Virus record (IMG/VR): IMGVR_UViG_3300032311_000050
Coordinates: 1-22,264 of that record
Origin: a virus
Strand: one strand, 5' to 3'
DNA length: 22,264 nucleotides
In this document: piece after piece, positions 13,202-21,126 of the stretch
How positions within the stretch are numbered: position 1 is the stretch's first letter
How the letters are laid out: every line of letters begins with the position of its first letter
Position numbers and translations under genes: made by a program
Notes under the pieces: generated by a model
What the model saw: the letters and a program-made list of their open reading frames with translations, nothing else
Database searches by the model: none
Told to the model about the DNA's origin: nothing

Positions 13202-14032
13202 TTAAGCGATGCTGGTGCCAGCGTAATACTGATGCTGACCAAAGTTAATCTTGACCAGAATCTCTGGATACTGCATGAATACAAGTGTAGAACTTGCACC
13301 AAAAGCGGCAGCAGGAGCTTGGTTGAGAATAAACGATGTAGCACCGGCGGCTGCGGCGGTGTCAACAAACGACCCGGCGGAAATATAATTTCCAGATGAG
13401 TCGAGCGATCCAACATCAGTACCAACAGGTAACGCGAAGGGCAGAGCCGAACAGGTCACAGTAGCAGTAGAAATGCTGGTGTACGTTGCCGTACCAAGAG
13501 CGACCGCCGTATCAGTCACTAAGCCAAGCACGCGAACGGGCAAGGAAGAAGTGGTGGCAGGAGTATCACTAGGAGCCAAGATTGCGTTCTTGGAGTTGCC
13601 GGTTGAGGTGCTACCTGTGTTGTTGATCATTGCCAAATTTTGGCCGATCATGGCGCGAGCGCCAGAAGCAACAGCGGTAGTAGCAGAGCAAACAACACCC
13701 TTGAACACTTGGTCAGGGTCGTCAGCAACAATAGCCACTGCATCACCAGCCGCAGTTGATGCGGGCCAGTATTGCGAGAAGGTCAACTGTTTAGTGACGG
13801 GGTTGGTGTAACTGCATCCCAAAAAGATGCCAGTTTGGTTACCTGCTGTGCCAGTAGACACAGACAGACGGACGATTTCACCACGAGACAATCCTACGTA
13901 ATCACCGTAGAAAATGTTTGTGCTGTAACCGTTAGTAATCGGATAATTACGAGTAGAACCCGCAAATACCTGACCTCCGATCAAGTTGATCGGCTTTAGC
14001 CCGTAGGGGGCATCAATCACCGGATAAGCCAT
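13202..14032 (-). CDS. Capsid-associated structural protein
   Basis: 276 residues, start MAYPVIDAPYGLKPINLIGG, then AGSTRNYPITNGYSTNIFYG and a long beta-rich body with few charges. Ends FGASSTLVFMQYPEILVKIN. I recall this family (AYPVIDAPYGLxPxNLIGGQVFAGSTR) immediately upstream of capsid genes in uncultured phages; a head decoration or second head protein is the usual inference. A good AAGGAG precedes the ATG. It is 13 bp from the capsid gene and clearly co-transcribed. Confidence 0.75.
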   Translation of the reverse strand: MAYPVIDAPYGLKPINLIGGQVFAGSTRNYPITNGYSTNIFYGDYVGLSRGEIVRLSVSTGTAGNQTGIFLGCSYTNPVTKQLTFSQYWPASTAAGDAVAIVADDPDQVFKGVVCSATTAVASGARAMIGQNLAMINNTGSTSTGNSKNAILAPSDTPATTSSLPVRVLGLVTDTAVALGTATYTSISTATVTCSALPFALPVGTDVGSLDSSGNYISAGSFVDTAAAAGATSFILNQAPAAAFGASSTLVFMQYPEILVKINFGQHQYYAGTSIA

Positions 14033-14044
14033 TTAAGGACTCCT

Positions 14045-14494
14045 TTATTTAGAACCTGTACCAAATCCGCTTCCACGACTGGTTGTTGACTTTCGGTCAG
14101 CAAACAGAGGCATACGCGGGTCGTTATTTCTCATGAAGTGGTTGTCCACTGAATCCATCTGGTTCTGCGCTTGCGTGTCGTAATACTCTTTCATGGCCAT
14201 GAGTTTTTCGGTTTGGATTTTGCAAAGCATCAATCCACCAATTTCCACATTACCGTTAGCACCACCTTCAAGCATCAGTTCTGGATGGTCTGCTGCCTTC
14301 ACTGGAACCCAGCCATCCCGCATCTTGCTAGACACATTGGTTGGCATTGTCTGTCCCAAGACATGAGTCGCTATGTAGCGATACTCCCATCCGGGTTCAG
14401 GGGTAGGATCGGGCAACGCACTCGAAGGTTTATAAACGTATCGAGTTGATTTTTCGCGTGACACATTGTCACGGGGGTTACGGTTTTCAGCCAT
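14045..14494 (-). CDS. Conserved phage protein between scaffold and capsid genes
   Basis: 149 residues, hydrophilic. The N-terminus (NPRDNVSREKSTRYVYKPSS) looks disordered; the middle GWEYRYIATHVLGQTMPTNV then MRDGWVPVKAADHPEL is a compact conserved segment; then LMLCKIQTEKLMAMKEYYDT forms a helix. The segment GW.(Y/W)R(Y/W)I.........NV......GW.PV.A.DHPEL is one I know from the same place in related phages. Its start overlaps the scaffold-like gene by 8 bp. It may act in head assembly; this is by position only. Confidence 0.7.
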   Translation of the reverse strand: MAENRNPRDNVSREKSTRYVYKPSSALPDPTPEPGWEYRYIATHVLGQTMPTNVSSKMRDGWVPVKAADHPELMLEGGANGNVEIGGLMLCKIQTEKLMAMKEYYDTQAQNQMDSVDNHFMRNNDPRMPLFADRKSTTSRGSGFGTGSK

Positions 14495-15443
14495 TTTGAT
14501 TCTCCAGTTTTAAAACTTCTGCAACATATTTCTTAGGGTCAAGGTTGTACTTTTTAATTAACGCAGCTTGTGACGGCGTTAACTGCACTTTCCTTGTTCC
14601 TGTGGAACGTGATGCAGGGGCCACCACGGATGATGGACGCCTTGGAGTCTCACTCGACTTAGGCCTTTCGTCGTTTCCACCGAAAACTTCAGGGAACTTC
14701 GACTTCACGCGAGCATCTATTTGCTCGAAATATTCGTTTTCGCGGGGGTCGACCCCGGAGTTGACTAGTTTTTGATGCAGCCCTAGTGCAAAGCTGGTAA
14801 CTTCTTCAAATCCGTCTGCACCAAACCACTGGTTTTTTGCCTGCCAGCGCAGGGTTTTTTCGTCTGGTTGAACAGATTGGGTCTGTTGTTGTCGCGGTTG
14901 TACCGCACTTTCTTCAACTTGTAAAGGGGGTGGACGAAAATTTTGTGCCTGTTGTAATCTTGCCTTAGCATCAAACAGCGCCTCCTGAGCCGCAAGGATG
15001 GCCTCGGTGTCAAACGACTCCTGCGCCGCCTTGAAAACCCGACGGGCTTTATCCATTTCCGCCTCGGCAGCAGTCTTGGCCATAACTCCGTACTGCTCAG
15101 TGCCGTTGTTGACGTACTGTTTAAGCTTGTTGTTTTCGTCGACGTAGTGCTGTGCAAGACGCTCAAGTTCTTGCTTTTCCCTCAAAAGGGCTTCTTTGGC
15201 ACGGCGCTCGTCGTGACGCGCATGGGTTAACTCCTTGATGCGGTCTTGTGCCCCTCTTGTATAGGACTCAATCTCTTCATCAGTGGGGTCTTCCACCTCT
15301 CTGTCCAATGGCCTACGGCCACGGTCTTGGATAGGGGTATCGTCAACAATCTCAATTTCAACGTCATCTTCGGGCTGAACTATCTCAACCTTTTGACTTT
15401 TGTTGTCATCAAGTTCGTCGGGGAACTTATATTGCTCTGCCAT
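14487..15443 (-). CDS. Scaffold-like coiled-coil head assembly protein
   Basis: 318 residues. The first 60 are highly acidic (EIVQPEDDVEIEIVDDTPIQ). Residues about 65-170 are predicted coiled coil, with ERRAKEALLREKQELERLAQ and AEMDKARRVFKAAQESFDTE. A Gln/Pro-rich linker follows, then a folded part with KNQWFGADGFEEVTSFALGL, and a basic C-terminal helix LTPSQAALIKKYNLDPKKYV. Acidic start, central coil and short basic C-terminus, directly before the capsid genes, are the hallmarks of phage scaffolding proteins. The QWFG.D.EMT/EEVT-like motif is also shared with other phage scaffold proteins in my recollection. No protease domain is visible. Confidence 0.75.
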   Translation of the reverse strand: MAEQYKFPDELDDNKSQKVEIVQPEDDVEIEIVDDTPIQDRGRRPLDREVEDPTDEEIESYTRGAQDRIKELTHARHDERRAKEALLREKQELERLAQHYVDENNKLKQYVNNGTEQYGVMAKTAAEAEMDKARRVFKAAQESFDTEAILAAQEALFDAKARLQQAQNFRPPPLQVEESAVQPRQQQTQSVQPDEKTLRWQAKNQWFGADGFEEVTSFALGLHQKLVNSGVDPRENEYFEQIDARVKSKFPEVFGGNDERPKSSETPRRPSSVVAPASRSTGTRKVQLTPSQAALIKKYNLDPKKYVAEVLKLENQNG

Positions 15444-15453
15444 TTCTGCTCCT

Positions 15454-15891
15454 TTAAGCGCGGGTTAGCCCACGAGGGTCTTGCACAACAGCGTCCACTT
15501 GGTCATCATTGATGAGCCGGAACTCCTTACCAAAGATCTTGAAACGCGTACCAGAATAGGTACGTACAAGTACAAAATCTCCTTCCTTGCACCAAGCGCC
15601 TGTGGGGAATTTGGTCTGATCTTTATATGCATCAGGGCCAACTTTCATCACAAACAACACGGTGGTTGCGCTTTCTTCTTGACGCATACTGGTTGTATCG
15701 CGCACAAGATCAAGCTCAGTGCCATCAATCTTTTCAGAGACTGGGGGCACGGCACACAAGATTCGCCAACCCGAAGGTTCTGGCAACATGGTGGCTTTTT
15801 CTTCATCTGTTGCGTCTTGCGCTGGCGCATCGACGGGTTGGATTACATCAGGCAGGGCGTATTGCCCCGGTTCTAGAACAAGTTCAGTCAT
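15454..15891 (-). CDS. GroES-like co-chaperonin
   Basis: 145 residues from the ATG at 15891, which overlaps the stop region of the upstream gene by 8 bp. A start at 15939 would add 16 residues but intrude further. Residues about 38-137 look like the GroES beta-barrel: GWRILCAVPP (41-50), a loop with SEKIDGTELDLVRD (52-65), TTVLFVMKVGPDAYKD (76-91), GAWCKEGDFVLVRTYSG (98-114) and the C-terminal INDDQVDAVVQDP (127-139). The loop around 52-77 is where the mobile loop that touches GroEL would be. Like T4 gp31 it probably replaces or adapts host GroES for folding of the capsid protein; the gene is in the head operon. An extra 35-residue N-terminal tail is unlike bacterial GroES. Confidence 0.75.
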   Translation of the reverse strand: MTELVLEPGQYALPDVIQPVDAPAQDATDEEKATMLPEPSGWRILCAVPPVSEKIDGTELDLVRDTTSMRQEESATTVLFVMKVGPDAYKDQTKFPTGAWCKEGDFVLVRTYSGTRFKIFGKEFRLINDDQVDAVVQDPRGLTRA

Positions 15892-16078
15892 CGGATTTTT
15901 CAACTTTCTCTGCAAGGTCAAGTAGATAACGCTCTGCAAGGGCTAGACCCTGAATAATCCCGCAGAGTTTTTGGTACTCTTCAAAAGTGCGACATGCCCC
16001 ACCCGCGCAGTCATCTGCGTAGTTGTTCATATCGTGGCGTAATTTTTCGCGCAATACGCGTGCGAAGTCTTGAATCAT
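15884..16078 (-). CDS. Small conserved phage protein next to portal
   Basis: 64 residues, helical, start MIQDFARVLREKLRHDMNNY, then CAGGACRTFEEYQKLCGIIQ and GLALAERYLLDLAEKVE. The pattern of a first helix, GGxCxxFxEYQxxxGxIxGLxxA, then a second helix, is one I know from small genes next to portal genes in many podovirus-like phages. Its ATG overlaps the portal's TGA (ATGA) and its TGA overlaps the co-chaperonin start, so it is translationally linked to both. Function unknown; a helical hairpin is the likely fold. Confidence 0.7.
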   Translation of the reverse strand: MIQDFARVLREKLRHDMNNYADDCAGGACRTFEEYQKLCGIIQGLALAERYLLDLAEKVEKSDD

Positions 16079-18573
16079 TTAGTTGGTTTCTCCTTTTGTT
16101 GGTTCTGTGAGGCTTGTCTAACCAAGTCCATACCCATTTGCTGACGTTGCCGTTGCAACGCCCCAGCTTGAGACAGTGCGTTGTTCTGCTCTGATTTTTT
16201 CTGAGCTTTAAGCTGACCGGCTTTAGCCAACGCATCCATCTGTATTTTTTTGTTGTTTTGCTTGGCTTGCTCCATCTTGGCCATTGCATCCATCTGCAAG
16301 CGTTGTTGCTCAAGCTGCAATTTGCCTTGAACTTCTTGGCCTTTTATCTGCACCTCTTGCTGGCGCAACTGCAACTCTTGTTGCTGCATCTGGAGCACGG
16401 GGTCTTGAGCTTGCTGTTGAGCTTGCTGCTGGGCAGCCTGTGCTTGGTTCTGTTGAAGCACTTGGGCAGCGGCTTGGGCCATCATTGACGACAGCGCCAT
16501 CTCCACTTCAGGAGACATCTTCTCGCCCTCGGGAGGCAGAGGCATACCCATCTGTTGCTCTATCTTCTGACGGTAAGCGTAGCCAACGTGCTCTGCAACG
16601 TGCGCCATCATTGCGCCTTGGATCTGAGGAGCCTTGGGGTTCTGGCCTATCAACTGCATGACGATGGGGTCTTGCATTGCCATCATGTGCACCTTGATAT
16701 GGGACTCATGGTCTTGGTAGAAGAACGCCTTCATAGGCTCCATACGCAGAGCCGCCATGTTCTCAGACACGGGGTCTTTGGGCTTCTGGTCATCCGGCAG
16801 GGGCACAAGCTTGTCGGCATCCTTGATACCCAGAACCTCCAACATGTTGCGGTGCAACTGCGGCAAGTCATAAATATCAGGCGCCATCTGCGCCATCTGA
16901 ATGACAGCTTGGTACTGCACAACCCGCTGGCTCATTGTGGCCGCGTTGGGGTCGCTTACAGGGATGATGTCAATGTGGTCGTAATCTGACTGCTTAGCCT
17001 TGCGTGGGGCATCAATGGGGTCGTAGTCGTAGTCTGGCTCGGTGTAGTCACGGATGATTGCCGCCAACAGACGCAACTCTTGCTTGAAGGTGTAGTGCAG
17101 ACGGGCTTGAACCGCAGACATAACTTTAAGCTGGCGCTCTAAGAGGGCCAAGGTTGTACCCACGGGAGCCTGTGCGGACATGTCCGACACGTTCATATCT
17201 GCGGTTGCAGCGAATCTACGTCCCTCCTCCACGATCTTGTCCAGCAAGCCAGACAGAACTATGGAGGGTTCCTTGTAGGGTAAGGGCAGGATGCTGTCAC
17301 GCAATGCCCCAGAGGCAATGTCTACGTCTCGCCATTCTCCGGGAGCGATGGGGGTGTCGTCTCCCTTAATGCGCATTCCGCGAGTCTTAAGACCTCCGGG
17401 TAAGTTAGAAAGCGTCCCAGCATCGACGAGCTGACGCATGAGACTGGTGGCTGACTTGGCATATCCACCGATGAGGTGGAAGAGTCCAAAGCCGTAGGCT
17501 CCAAAGCCGGGGATGTATTGGTAGTGGACAAAGTGCTGGCGCTTGAGTCTGAGGGGATCATCTTGTTCCCAGTTCCTCCGAATAGACAGTACATCATTGC
17601 TTCCTTTTATTAGGGTAACTACGTATGGTTGCATTACGCCGGTAGGTTCACCGTCGTCGTCTTTGTCTTCATCTCCCTCTAATACCAAGTCAACATGGCA
17701 CTCATACAGGGTGTAGCGCTCGTCATTCAGATCACTGAAGCCGGTCTCTTTATCCTTGGCCTGCTTGATGTTGTCTTGATCTTTGCTGGGGTCAGGCAAC
17801 TCAATGTCACGGTAAAAGCCTGCTTGCTGGAGCTTGATAATCTCGTTCTTGGTCTTGCGCATGACGTGTGTCAAGCGGTAGCAAGTGTCTAAGTCTGTTG
17901 TTCCGTAGGGCAGAATGATGTCTTCCGCGGGTATGAACATGGACACCTGACGTCCCAAATTGGGATCAAAATAAACTTTCTTAAACGCAGAGCCGGTAGC
18001 GGGGAGGCTCCACAACATGCGCTCATGCTCAGGGCGGAACTCGCGCATGACCTCTGTCAACTCGTAGTTCATGTCGGCCTCGACACGCACCGCCGCCTCT
18101 TGTTTCTCAGGAGTCTCTTTACCAACTATCTTTGTGCGCACTGGGCCTGCGGCTGGGAACTGCTCTGTAATTGTTTCTGACTGGAACCTTACAACAGCTT
18201 CTGTAATCATGGGGTGGAACACGCCACAAGCGCCATTCCAAGGTTCTGTGCGCTCCTCATACTGGAGTCCCAACAGTTTGAGTCCTTCGGTATAGGCTTT
18301 CTCCCAGTCTTTGCGTGAGCCTTTATCTTGCTCAACGTCTCCAGCCAAGTCCCCCGCCAGTGAAGACATCGCACCCTCGTCCATGTCCTCGGCCAAGTTC
18401 ACGTTGAAGTCGTCGTCTCCCTCACCGGGCATCATGCTAATCTCTAAGTCACCAATGCTGATGTTGACCGCTTCAGGATCAATGATCTCGATCTCAATTG
18501 GCTCTTCATCTTGTGCCAGTTCTTCCATACCTTGGGGTTGCTGGTACAGGGCTTTGTCTATATTGGTTGCCAT
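16075..18573 (-). CDS. Portal protein, P22-like
   Basis: 832 residues, the largest product in the window. The N-terminal 90 residues are acidic (EIEIIDPEAVNISIGDLEIS). The core has GLLGLQYEERTEPWNGACGV-like sequence at about 95-115, SLPATGSAFKKVYFDPNLGR, then HYQYIPGFGAYGFGLFHLIG and LVDAGTLSNLPGGLKTRGMR, all typical of P22-like portals. From about residue 690 it becomes Gln/Ala-rich and helical (QQQELQLRQQEVQIKGQEVQ), which fits a long C-terminal barrel helix and is unusually long. The portal is the dodecameric ring at the head vertex through which DNA is packaged. Preceded by GAGGT; directly downstream of the large terminase gene. Confidence 0.9.
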   Translation of the reverse strand: MATNIDKALYQQPQGMEELAQDEEPIEIEIIDPEAVNISIGDLEISMMPGEGDDDFNVNLAEDMDEGAMSSLAGDLAGDVEQDKGSRKDWEKAYTEGLKLLGLQYEERTEPWNGACGVFHPMITEAVVRFQSETITEQFPAAGPVRTKIVGKETPEKQEAAVRVEADMNYELTEVMREFRPEHERMLWSLPATGSAFKKVYFDPNLGRQVSMFIPAEDIILPYGTTDLDTCYRLTHVMRKTKNEIIKLQQAGFYRDIELPDPSKDQDNIKQAKDKETGFSDLNDERYTLYECHVDLVLEGDEDKDDDGEPTGVMQPYVVTLIKGSNDVLSIRRNWEQDDPLRLKRQHFVHYQYIPGFGAYGFGLFHLIGGYAKSATSLMRQLVDAGTLSNLPGGLKTRGMRIKGDDTPIAPGEWRDVDIASGALRDSILPLPYKEPSIVLSGLLDKIVEEGRRFAATADMNVSDMSAQAPVGTTLALLERQLKVMSAVQARLHYTFKQELRLLAAIIRDYTEPDYDYDPIDAPRKAKQSDYDHIDIIPVSDPNAATMSQRVVQYQAVIQMAQMAPDIYDLPQLHRNMLEVLGIKDADKLVPLPDDQKPKDPVSENMAALRMEPMKAFFYQDHESHIKVHMMAMQDPIVMQLIGQNPKAPQIQGAMMAHVAEHVGYAYRQKIEQQMGMPLPPEGEKMSPEVEMALSSMMAQAAAQVLQQNQAQAAQQQAQQQAQDPVLQMQQQELQLRQQEVQIKGQEVQGKLQLEQQRLQMDAMAKMEQAKQNNKKIQMDALAKAGQLKAQKKSEQNNALSQAGALQRQRQQMGMDLVRQASQNQQKEKPTK

Positions 18574-18581
18574 TTTTTACC

Positions 18582-20120
18582 TCAGTAGTACGCCGCAGAA
18601 CGACGTTTAAAAAATCTTGGTTCATCTGCCTCATCCGTGTCTAGCGTGATGAAGCCGCCTTGTCTGAATCGAAGCAGTGCTTGGCTGGTCGTGTCCACAT
18701 AGTCATCGTGTTCGCCAACTGGGAAAGATGCAACTTCTTCAATCACTTCGCGTGCCCAGCGAGTGTCGGGTGCCCACACCATACCAGAAGAAAACAAGTC
18801 CGCTATGGCCTGCACACGCACCATCTTATCGTTTCCACGGCTCGGTGTAAATTCTTGTACAGGGATACCCATCGCCCTGAGTTCCTGTATCAGTGGCCCA
18901 CCTGCCGCCTTTTTCTCCACAATGAAGGCATCGGGTTGCCATTCTTTCCAGTGTTTAAAGGCAGTTTGTTTGAGTTCTGGGAATGGGATTCGGTCTTTGA
19001 AAGCGTCAAGGAGGATAAGCTGGGGCTTGTCGTTCTCCTCCTCGTTGTACCAGACCCCCCAAGTAGTACAGGCAGAATAGTCGGAGGTTGTTTTGGTTTC
19101 ATGCGCCGTGTCCCATGACTGGATGATGTACTCACAAGTGGGCGGTTCTTTGGGCTCCCATATGCGCCAGTGCTTCCTTGAGATAATTGCCGCCGTGTCT
19201 GAGGTCGGCTGCTGCATGTACTGCGCGTTCCAGTACCGTGGATCCATTGAGGACTTGGCAGATTTCAGCGCCTCAAGCGGCCACTGCTCCGGCCAGAGAG
19301 ACTTCTCCTTCTCCGTGTTCTCGTGCAGGATGGCTGGCAACTCCACGATCTCCCAAACGGGGGAGTCAGGGTTACTCACCTGATACTGGATAAGCCTGCC
19401 AGTTAAGTCCAGCGGCCCCCAGCGCGTCATGATGACTATGATCGCGCCTCCCGGCATCAGGCGTTGCAAAGGGCCAGTCTGGAACCAACTCCACGCCGTG
19501 TCAAACGCTAGACGACTGTTTGCTTTTACGTCTTGTTCCGAATGTGGATCGTCAATAACAAACAAGTCAGCACCACGACCGGCAAGAGCGCCCCCAACAC
19601 CAGCCGCATAGTATTGACCGCCAGCAGCAGTAGACCATTTTCCAGCGGCCTTCTGGTCATCTGCCACAAGTGTTTGGGGGAATAGCTCATGGTATTGCTC
19701 ATCATCCAGTAAGTTACGAACCCGCCGTCCAAAGTCTTCAGACAGCGACGCAGTGTGCGTTCCCATGATAATCTTCTTGTTAGGGTAATTACCTAGGAAG
19801 AACGCAGGGAACAGATAAGAGGAGAACTCGGACTTACCCATACGTGGGGCAATGTTGATAATTACTCTCTTCTTTTTACCGTCAATCACATCTTGGAATA
19901 TCTTGGCCAGCTTCCTGTGGTGTGGCCCAACTTTGAATCCGGGGTAGACGTACTTGGCAAACTCAATCATGTTTGTACGACCGGCGTTGACGTTGTATCG
20001 CTTTTCTCTTTCTTCTAACATATCCATAAGCTCCACCTTCTCTGCCAGACTTAGCGTCGGGAGAGCTTTCTGGATGGCCTGAATCTCAGTTGGACTCAGC
20101 GTCAGGTCGTTCAGTTTCAT
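18582..20120 (-). CDS. terL: Terminase large subunit
   Basis: 512 residues. ATPase part: Walker A-like APRMGKSE at 91-98, Walker B with acidic end LFVIDDPHS (186-194), and the coupling motif IVIMTRW (228-234). Nuclease part: SWDTA with D337, FIVEKKAAGG with E402, and HDDYVDT with D472/D473, the expected acidic set of the RNase H-like nuclease. ATPase plus nuclease is the full-length form. It drives DNA into the head through the portal and cuts the concatemer. The ATG lies 35 bp inside the small-subunit gene with only a weak ribosome binding site, so coupling to the upstream gene is likely. Confidence 0.95.
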   Translation of the reverse strand: MKLNDLTLSPTEIQAIQKALPTLSLAEKVELMDMLEEREKRYNVNAGRTNMIEFAKYVYPGFKVGPHHRKLAKIFQDVIDGKKKRVIINIAPRMGKSEFSSYLFPAFFLGNYPNKKIIMGTHTASLSEDFGRRVRNLLDDEQYHELFPQTLVADDQKAAGKWSTAAGGQYYAAGVGGALAGRGADLFVIDDPHSEQDVKANSRLAFDTAWSWFQTGPLQRLMPGGAIIVIMTRWGPLDLTGRLIQYQVSNPDSPVWEIVELPAILHENTEKEKSLWPEQWPLEALKSAKSSMDPRYWNAQYMQQPTSDTAAIISRKHWRIWEPKEPPTCEYIIQSWDTAHETKTTSDYSACTTWGVWYNEEENDKPQLILLDAFKDRIPFPELKQTAFKHWKEWQPDAFIVEKKAAGGPLIQELRAMGIPVQEFTPSRGNDKMVRVQAIADLFSSGMVWAPDTRWAREVIEEVASFPVGEHDDYVDTTSQALLRFRQGGFITLDTDEADEPRFFKRRSAAYY

Positions 20121-20709
20121 CTGTTTCTTGTGTGTAAGTACTAACTTCTTCTATATCCTCGATAACATCAGCGTCTTGCACGCCCATGAACTTGGCCAGC
20201 TTGTCTTTGAGCTTGCGGTCGATTTCCTCATCCGTGAGGTCAGTCTTCTTGATTTCTATCTTGTCGGTGAAGAGGCCCACTTCGGTGACCTTACCAAGGG
20301 CTGTGAGCGCCTTAAGTCGTATGTTGGCGCTGGGGTTTTCGCATTCTTCCAACAGTTTGGCAACTGCGTAGCCACGAAGCTCCTTGGCCTGATGTACAAA
20401 CTCCCAGTCATAGGCAGTCAGCATCCCAACTAAATGTTGCACCGCAGCAGGCGTTTTGATCTGAGCTAGATGTTCGTGCGTGATTTCTGCTGGCGCTGAA
20501 GACACGAGGTTTGTAAAAGATGCGCGTGCTGCTTGAACTTCTGCGTTGCTGACCACAGTATTTGTATCTGCGGCCCCCATACTCTTAAGCCAGTCTGCTG
20601 TTTTTACTTTGGCGTCGATGGCATCCGCCGGATGTTCTTTTTCAAGCGGCGTAGGTTTACCAGAGTGGGCGACCACTTCCGGTTCAAAATCAATAAGGTG
20701 ATCTAACAT
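20086..20709 (-). CDS. Probable terminase small subunit
   Basis: 207 residues, first gene of the minus-strand block and overlapping the large subunit. The middle is helical (WEFVHQAKELRGYAVAKLLE, 102-121) and then NIRLKALTALGKVTEVGLFT (129-148) and DLTDEEIDRKLKDKLAKF (157-174), the arrangement usual for the C-terminal part of terminase small subunits: a helical oligomerisation region, then a segment GKxxxVxLF before a short amphipathic helix. The last 30 residues are acidic, rich in Glu and Thr. No clear helix-turn-helix is evident by eye. It would recognise the packaging site and stimulate TerL. An AAGGGA lies about 11 bases before the ATG. Confidence 0.7.
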   Translation of the reverse strand: MLDHLIDFEPEVVAHSGKPTPLEKEHPADAIDAKVKTADWLKSMGAADTNTVVSNAEVQAARASFTNLVSSAPAEITHEHLAQIKTPAAVQHLVGMLTAYDWEFVHQAKELRGYAVAKLLEECENPSANIRLKALTALGKVTEVGLFTDKIEIKKTDLTDEEIDRKLKDKLAKFMGVQDADVIEDIEEVSTYTQETDETERPDAESN

Positions 20710-20724
20710 TGGCGCATAAGTCCC

Positions 20725-20753
20725 TTGTACCTGCGATGCGCGGAGTGTATACT
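20725..20753 (+). promoter_or_regulatory. Candidate sigma70-type promoter for small RNA
   Basis: TTGTAC at 20725-20730 and TATACT at 20748-20753 with a 17-base spacer. The -10 matches consensus in five of six positions, the -35 only in three. It points away from the terminase genes toward the strong terminator at 20809. It lies in the leader of the minus-strand terminase gene. Confidence 0.45.
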
Positions 20754-20759
20754 ATTTCT

Positions 20760-20849
20760 AAGTGATGGGAAACTGTTGCTTCTCCTCGGTCGGGTTCCTC
20801 CGCCGTTCAACCCCCCAGTCTCAAGCTGGGGGGTTTTTTTTTTTTTTTT
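20760..20849 (+). ncRNA. Candidate small RNA with anti-Shine-Dalgarno motifs
   Basis: If the promoter at 20725-20753 is used, a transcript would start near 20760 and stop in the T tract after the hairpin at 20809-20835, about 85-90 nt. It has no protein reading frame with a ribosome binding site. It contains TCTCCTC (20781-20787) and TCCTCC (20796-20801), both complementary to Shine-Dalgarno sequences, in a region without obvious self-pairing. It resembles a bacterial trans-acting small RNA in layout, but no family is recognised. It could also be just a promoter-proximal attenuated leader. Confidence 0.35.
20809..20849 (+). terminator. Strong rho-independent terminator
   Basis: AACCCCCCAG (20809-20818) pairs perfectly with CTGGGGGGTT (20826-20835) around a 7-base loop and runs into 16 consecutive T (20834-20849). 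Direction is plus strand only, since no T tract follows on the minus strand. No protein gene ends before it on this strand, so it implies a plus-strand transcript starting between 20709 and 20809 or antisense transcription across the terminase genes. Confidence 0.9.
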
Positions 20850-21126
20850 ATTGACTTTGTCCAACGATTGACACAAATTTTTATAAAATTTTTTGGGGTA
20901 GGGTATTAGTTGTAAAGTACTAAATTGAGTTGCAGAGAATGGTTGGGGAATAGTGTTCATATGACGACGGGGGTATGCCCTGTATACGGGTTGGTGGGGG
21001 GTAGGTGGGGTCTAAGGTTCTCAGTTTTTACGGCTCTGTAGTACCCTTTAATACCCCTTCCATACAATAGAGGTATCGGTTCGGGGCACTTCGACCCTGA
21101 CGATACGTTCTTGAAAGGAACACACC
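20850..21126. other. Divergent intergenic control region
   Basis: No gene seen in about 277 bases. The region is A/T-rich at first and then G-rich on the plus strand (GGGTAGGTGGGG-like runs near 20995-21010). It contains two related motifs in opposite orientation: 20901-20922 read on the minus strand, and 21039-21057 on the plus strand, both TAGTAC, then TTTA, then AATACCC. TTGACA occurs at 20868-20873 without a matching -10. Probably holds the promoters for the minus-strand late block and the plus-strand early genes; not proven. Confidence 0.5.
21073..21106 (+). promoter_or_regulatory. 5' leader hairpin before first plus-strand gene
   Basis: GTATCG (21073-21078) pairs with CGATAC (21101-21106), and the inner GGTTCG can pair in part with CGACC. 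A TACAAT at 21063-21068 could be a -10 box with a poor -35, which would put the hairpin at the very 5' end of the mRNA. Such a structure could stabilise an early mRNA. The ribosome binding site lies free after it. Confidence 0.4.

Noticed and set aside
20868-20890. Consensus TTGACA as a -35 box
   Set aside because: No -10 hexamer at 16-18 bases; the TATAAA nearby is only 8 bases away.
20703-20960. Minus-strand frame of 85 codons upstream of the terminase genes
   Set aside because: It reads through the A/T tract and the terminator hairpin (poly-Lys) and has no family resemblance.
21070-21110. tRNA-like stem-loop near GGTTCGGGGCACTTCGACCC
   Set aside because: No acceptor stem, anticodon arm or CCA-like end can be drawn; it is a simple hairpin.
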